A DNA stretch of 8,322 bases from Chitinophagaceae bacterium (GTDB lineage: Bacteria > Bacteroidota > Bacteroidia > Chitinophagales > Chitinophagaceae). The stretch's first letter is position 1; each line of letters begins with the position of its first letter. Below the pieces are notes generated by a model that worked only from the letters and a program-made list of their open reading frames with translations, did no database searches and was not told where the DNA came from. Of the stretch, positions 6,168 through 8,322 are shown piece by piece. The DNA lies in assembly GCA_018061385.1 (NCBI GenBank), contig JAGOUF010000073.1, positions 1-8,322 on the forward strand, read 5' to 3'. The translations under genes were made by a program, and so were the position numbers.

Positions 6168-8069
6168 TTAATACACTTCAATGATAATGGTTTTATTTTT
6201 TTCTCCAGGGTTTGCTACTTCTACCATGTAACGTTTTACAACATTATTTCCTAACGAATCAGTGGGTTTGTTTTTTGCCTTAATTTTTATAATAGTAATT
6301 TTTTCATCTTCAAATAATGAAGTTTCAACAATAGGGGTTTCGGCAGTGGTGTTTTGTATTGCATAAGAAAATGGCAATGTTTCATTGCTGTAAATATTGC
6401 TCCAATAGTTTCTATTAATTTCTAATACTTTTTGTTGTGCTATAAAAAATTGCTGTTGATTGAGTGCTGCTTTTTGTAATGAATCAACTATTAGTTTTGC
6501 TTTTATTAGTTGTTTGGCAACAGTTTTACTAATGATTCTTTTTGAATTTTTGACTAAGTATTCGTCTTTATAATTTTCTTCATTTTTTTTAAATTGCTGT
6601 AACCCGTTTGTAATAGATGATAACCATTTTTTACTTGTTATAGATTGTTCAAATAGTTGAATTTTCTTTTCGAAACTAGTTCCAATTTTTTTTAGTTCAT
6701 TGCCTATTTTCTCTTTATTCTCTATAACTGCTATTTCATTTGATGTATGGAAGGTGTCAATAATAAAGAGAGATGTTGGCTCTTTTGTAGAAAGGTTTTC
6801 CGAAGAAGAAATTGCTAAAGACTTTAATGTAGATGTTGCAACAGGAATTGTAATTGTGGTAGTTTTTTGTCTATTTTCTTTTGTACTAGCATTCAATTCT
6901 TTTGTTGCAGTTTCAATATTTAGTTGTATTTCTTTTTGTAAATTTTTTTGAAAAAAGAACAATGGGTTAAACAATGGGTTATTCACTTTTGCTGCCATTG
7001 GTTCTGCAACATAATTATTATTAGTAGCGACAGATGCTAGTTTTTTTTTGTTACTGAGTTGATTAAATGGAAATAAAAATGTTGTTGAAATAAACAGTAT
7101 ACTTAATAATAACAACAATAATAATTGATTGCGATAGTTGGTTGATGAGTAGTTTTTATTCACCATTCTTCTCACTCTTTGCAACAACTCAGGCTTGCTT
7201 TTAGAAGCTGCCATTGCAATGGTAGGCGTATTTTGTAAGTATGCAATTTGTAGCAAAGCTTCTGCATAAACTGATGGTTGATATTTAAATTGTATCACCA
7301 AATCATCACAAGCATTTTCTCTTTCGTTTGCAATTTGCTTAGAAAATTTTTGTATAAATGGGTTGAAAAACAACAGAGGTTCAAGAACCGATAAAATTAA
7401 ATTAATTAAATAGTCCTTCCTGCTAATATGTGCCAATTCATGCAATAAAATGGCTTCTAATTGTGTTATACTTAAATTGTTAATACATGCAATAGGCACC
7501 AATATTAGAGGCTTTAAAAAACCAATTGTTAATGGTGTTGTAATACGATTGCTTATAAAAATTTGTACTTCTTTTTTAATACCCAACTGCCAAGCAGTTG
7601 TTCTTATAAATAAACGTGCATCAACATTTATTTTACCAATACCTGTTGTTCTTAGTTGTTGAGTTTTGTAGTACATATTTATCCATTTAAAACCAATAAA
7701 TGGTAAAATAAACAAATAGGCTAAGGATAAATAAGGTATTAAACTTTCAGCTTTATTCAATATGTGTAACGCATAGTTTGTATAACTGTAATTGTTTTCT
7801 GGAAACCAACTGTTCAACACAGAATTTGGTGCAAAATTGTTGTAACTCAAGTTTTGAGAAAATTCTTTAAAATAAAAATATGCAGTTGCAAAAAACCAGC
7901 AAAAGCCAATTAATTGAAAGCATACTGCTAACCAAAATTTTATACTTGCTTTATATTGTACAACATAATTAATGGCACAATAAATTATCCATAATATGGC
8001 CATTTGCCATAAACTATGGACCAAAGCATAGCCAAGAGCTTGTAAGAAATTTCCATTTAAAAAAAACAT
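6168..8069 (-). CDS. M56 family (BlaR1/MecR1-like) membrane metallopeptidase
   Basis: Complete 633-residue protein. Membrane segments are visible at about residues 10-36, 43-66, 110-130 and 314-334. The peptidase domain lies between the third and fourth: GFLKPLILVP (183-192), the zinc motif HELAH (210-214) and NERENACDDLVI (248-259), which supplies the third zinc ligand in this family. In BlaR1/MecR1 this domain is switched on by an outside signal and leads to destruction of the partner repressor. Here the outer part (about 340-633) shows no penicillin-binding sensor motifs. It is a Lys/Asn/Thr/Ser-rich, partly helical region with unknown ligand. The gene starts 1 base after the stop of the BlaI-like repressor gene, so the two are almost certainly co-translated. 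The stop TAA lies 18 bases from the inserted element. Beta-lactam sensing should not be assumed. Confidence 0.88.
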   Translation of the reverse strand: MFFLNGNFLQALGYALVHSLWQMAILWIIYCAINYVVQYKASIKFWLAVCFQLIGFCWFFATAYFYFKEFSQNLSYNNFAPNSVLNSWFPENNYSYTNYALHILNKAESLIPYLSLAYLFILPFIGFKWINMYYKTQQLRTTGIGKINVDARLFIRTTAWQLGIKKEVQIFISNRITTPLTIGFLKPLILVPIACINNLSITQLEAILLHELAHISRKDYLINLILSVLEPLLFFNPFIQKFSKQIANERENACDDLVIQFKYQPSVYAEALLQIAYLQNTPTIAMAASKSKPELLQRVRRMVNKNYSSTNYRNQLLLLLLLSILFISTTFLFPFNQLSNKKKLASVATNNNYVAEPMAAKVNNPLFNPLFFFQKNLQKEIQLNIETATKELNASTKENRQKTTTITIPVATSTLKSLAISSSENLSTKEPTSLFIIDTFHTSNEIAVIENKEKIGNELKKIGTSFEKKIQLFEQSITSKKWLSSITNGLQQFKKNEENYKDEYLVKNSKRIISKTVAKQLIKAKLIVDSLQKAALNQQQFFIAQQKVLEINRNYWSNIYSNETLPFSYAIQNTTAETPIVETSLFEDEKITIIKIKAKNKPTDSLGNNVVKRYMVEVANPGEKNKTIIIEVY

Positions 8070-8070
8070 G

Positions 8071-8322
8071 TTATTGTTTTTTCAGTTGATTTAAAAGTTG
8101 TTGTATTTCTTCTAATTCTTCTTTTGTAGCAGTATCATTACCCAATGCTTGCATTACCAGTTTACTACTGGATCCTCCAAAAAGAGCATCAATCATTTTG
8201 CCCATAAATTGTTGCTGTGTATTTTCTTTACTTAAGTTGGGTTTATATATATGTGTTTTGCTACTATCGTTTCTTGTAACCAAGCCTTTTTCAAACATAA
8301 TTTGCATTAGTTTAAGCGTAGT
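8071..8322 (-). CDS. BlaI/MecI/CopY-family transcriptional repressor, C-terminal part (5' end outside window)
   Basis: The minus-strand frame is open from the window edge to TAA (8071-8073), 83 residues of a protein usually near 120. The ATG at 8305-8307 is internal, since family-like residues TTLKL precede it. What is seen is the end of the winged helix (LMQIMFEKGLVTRND), the wing strand (THIYKPNLSKE), and the helical dimerisation region (FMGKMIDALFGGSSSKLVMQAL ending in EELEEIQQLLNQLKKQ). Such repressors bind operators as dimers, usually including their own promoter, and are inactivated by the partner M56 protease. By eye alignment, the Asn-Phe bond cleaved in staphylococcal BlaI/MecI corresponds to Ser-Ser here. 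The promoter and operator lie outside the window. Confidence 0.87.
   Translation of the reverse strand, partial: TTLKLMQIMFEKGLVTRNDSSKTHIYKPNLSKENTQQQFMGKMIDALFGGSSSKLVMQALGNDTATKEELEEIQQLLNQLKKQ

Noticed and set aside
6700..6951. Plus-strand hydrophobic frame inside the M56 gene
   Set aside because: It comes from A+T-rich antisense sequence, and the M56 frame explains the region.
1..8322. tRNA, rRNA, riboswitch or CRISPR array
   Set aside because: No cloverleaf, rRNA-like or regularly spaced repeat sequence was recognised by eye on either strand.

Overview
The window is A+T-rich DNA that reads as a Bacteroidota chromosome, most like the Chitinophagaceae/Sphingobacteriia. The pointers are a GH92 mannosidase, a candidate TTTG/TAnnTTTG-type promoter, a BlaI/M56 pair of the Bacteroidota kind, and a small protein tail of the PIDGG type. 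Genus-level placement is not possible from this sequence alone.

Left part (1-2449, + strand): the C-terminal part of a GH92 alpha-mannosidase, cut by the window edge, is followed after 10 bases by a complete Ldh_2-family NAD(P)-dependent 2-hydroxyacid dehydrogenase. The two are probably co-transcribed. A short STAS-domain protein (2450-2851, - strand) converges on the dehydrogenase with no base between the two stop codons.

Centre (2852-5550): the STAS gene is divergent from a full-length clpC, the Hsp100 unfoldase of the ClpCP protease. clpC ends at a strong hairpin (5511-5550) with an 18-bp perfect stem and A/T tracts on both sides. It can work as a terminator in both directions.

Right part (5551-8322): on the - strand, reading leftward, lie a BlaI/MecI-type repressor (cut by the window edge), an M56 (BlaR1-like) membrane metallopeptidase that starts 1 base after the repressor stop, and the 3' part of a small gene. 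That small gene encodes an acidic segment, a PIDGGLSLL... hydrophobic stretch and a basic tail. Between the peptidase gene and the small-gene remnant sits a 430-base element (5720-6149) with 22-base terminal inverted repeats. It carries a 108-codon ORF that fuses the N-terminus and C-terminus of an IS982-like transposase, without the catalytic middle. The element appears to have separated the small gene from its start codon.

How the parts work together: the repressor/peptidase pair is a signalling operon in which a membrane protease relieves repression. The small gene was probably its last cistron, or a separate gene just downstream, before the insertion. The least ordinary part of the window is 5551-6170: a non-autonomous transposable element with an in-frame deletion, inserted into a small sorting-signal-like gene. 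I see no RNA genes, CRISPR array, or evidence of a wholly new defence or biosynthetic system.
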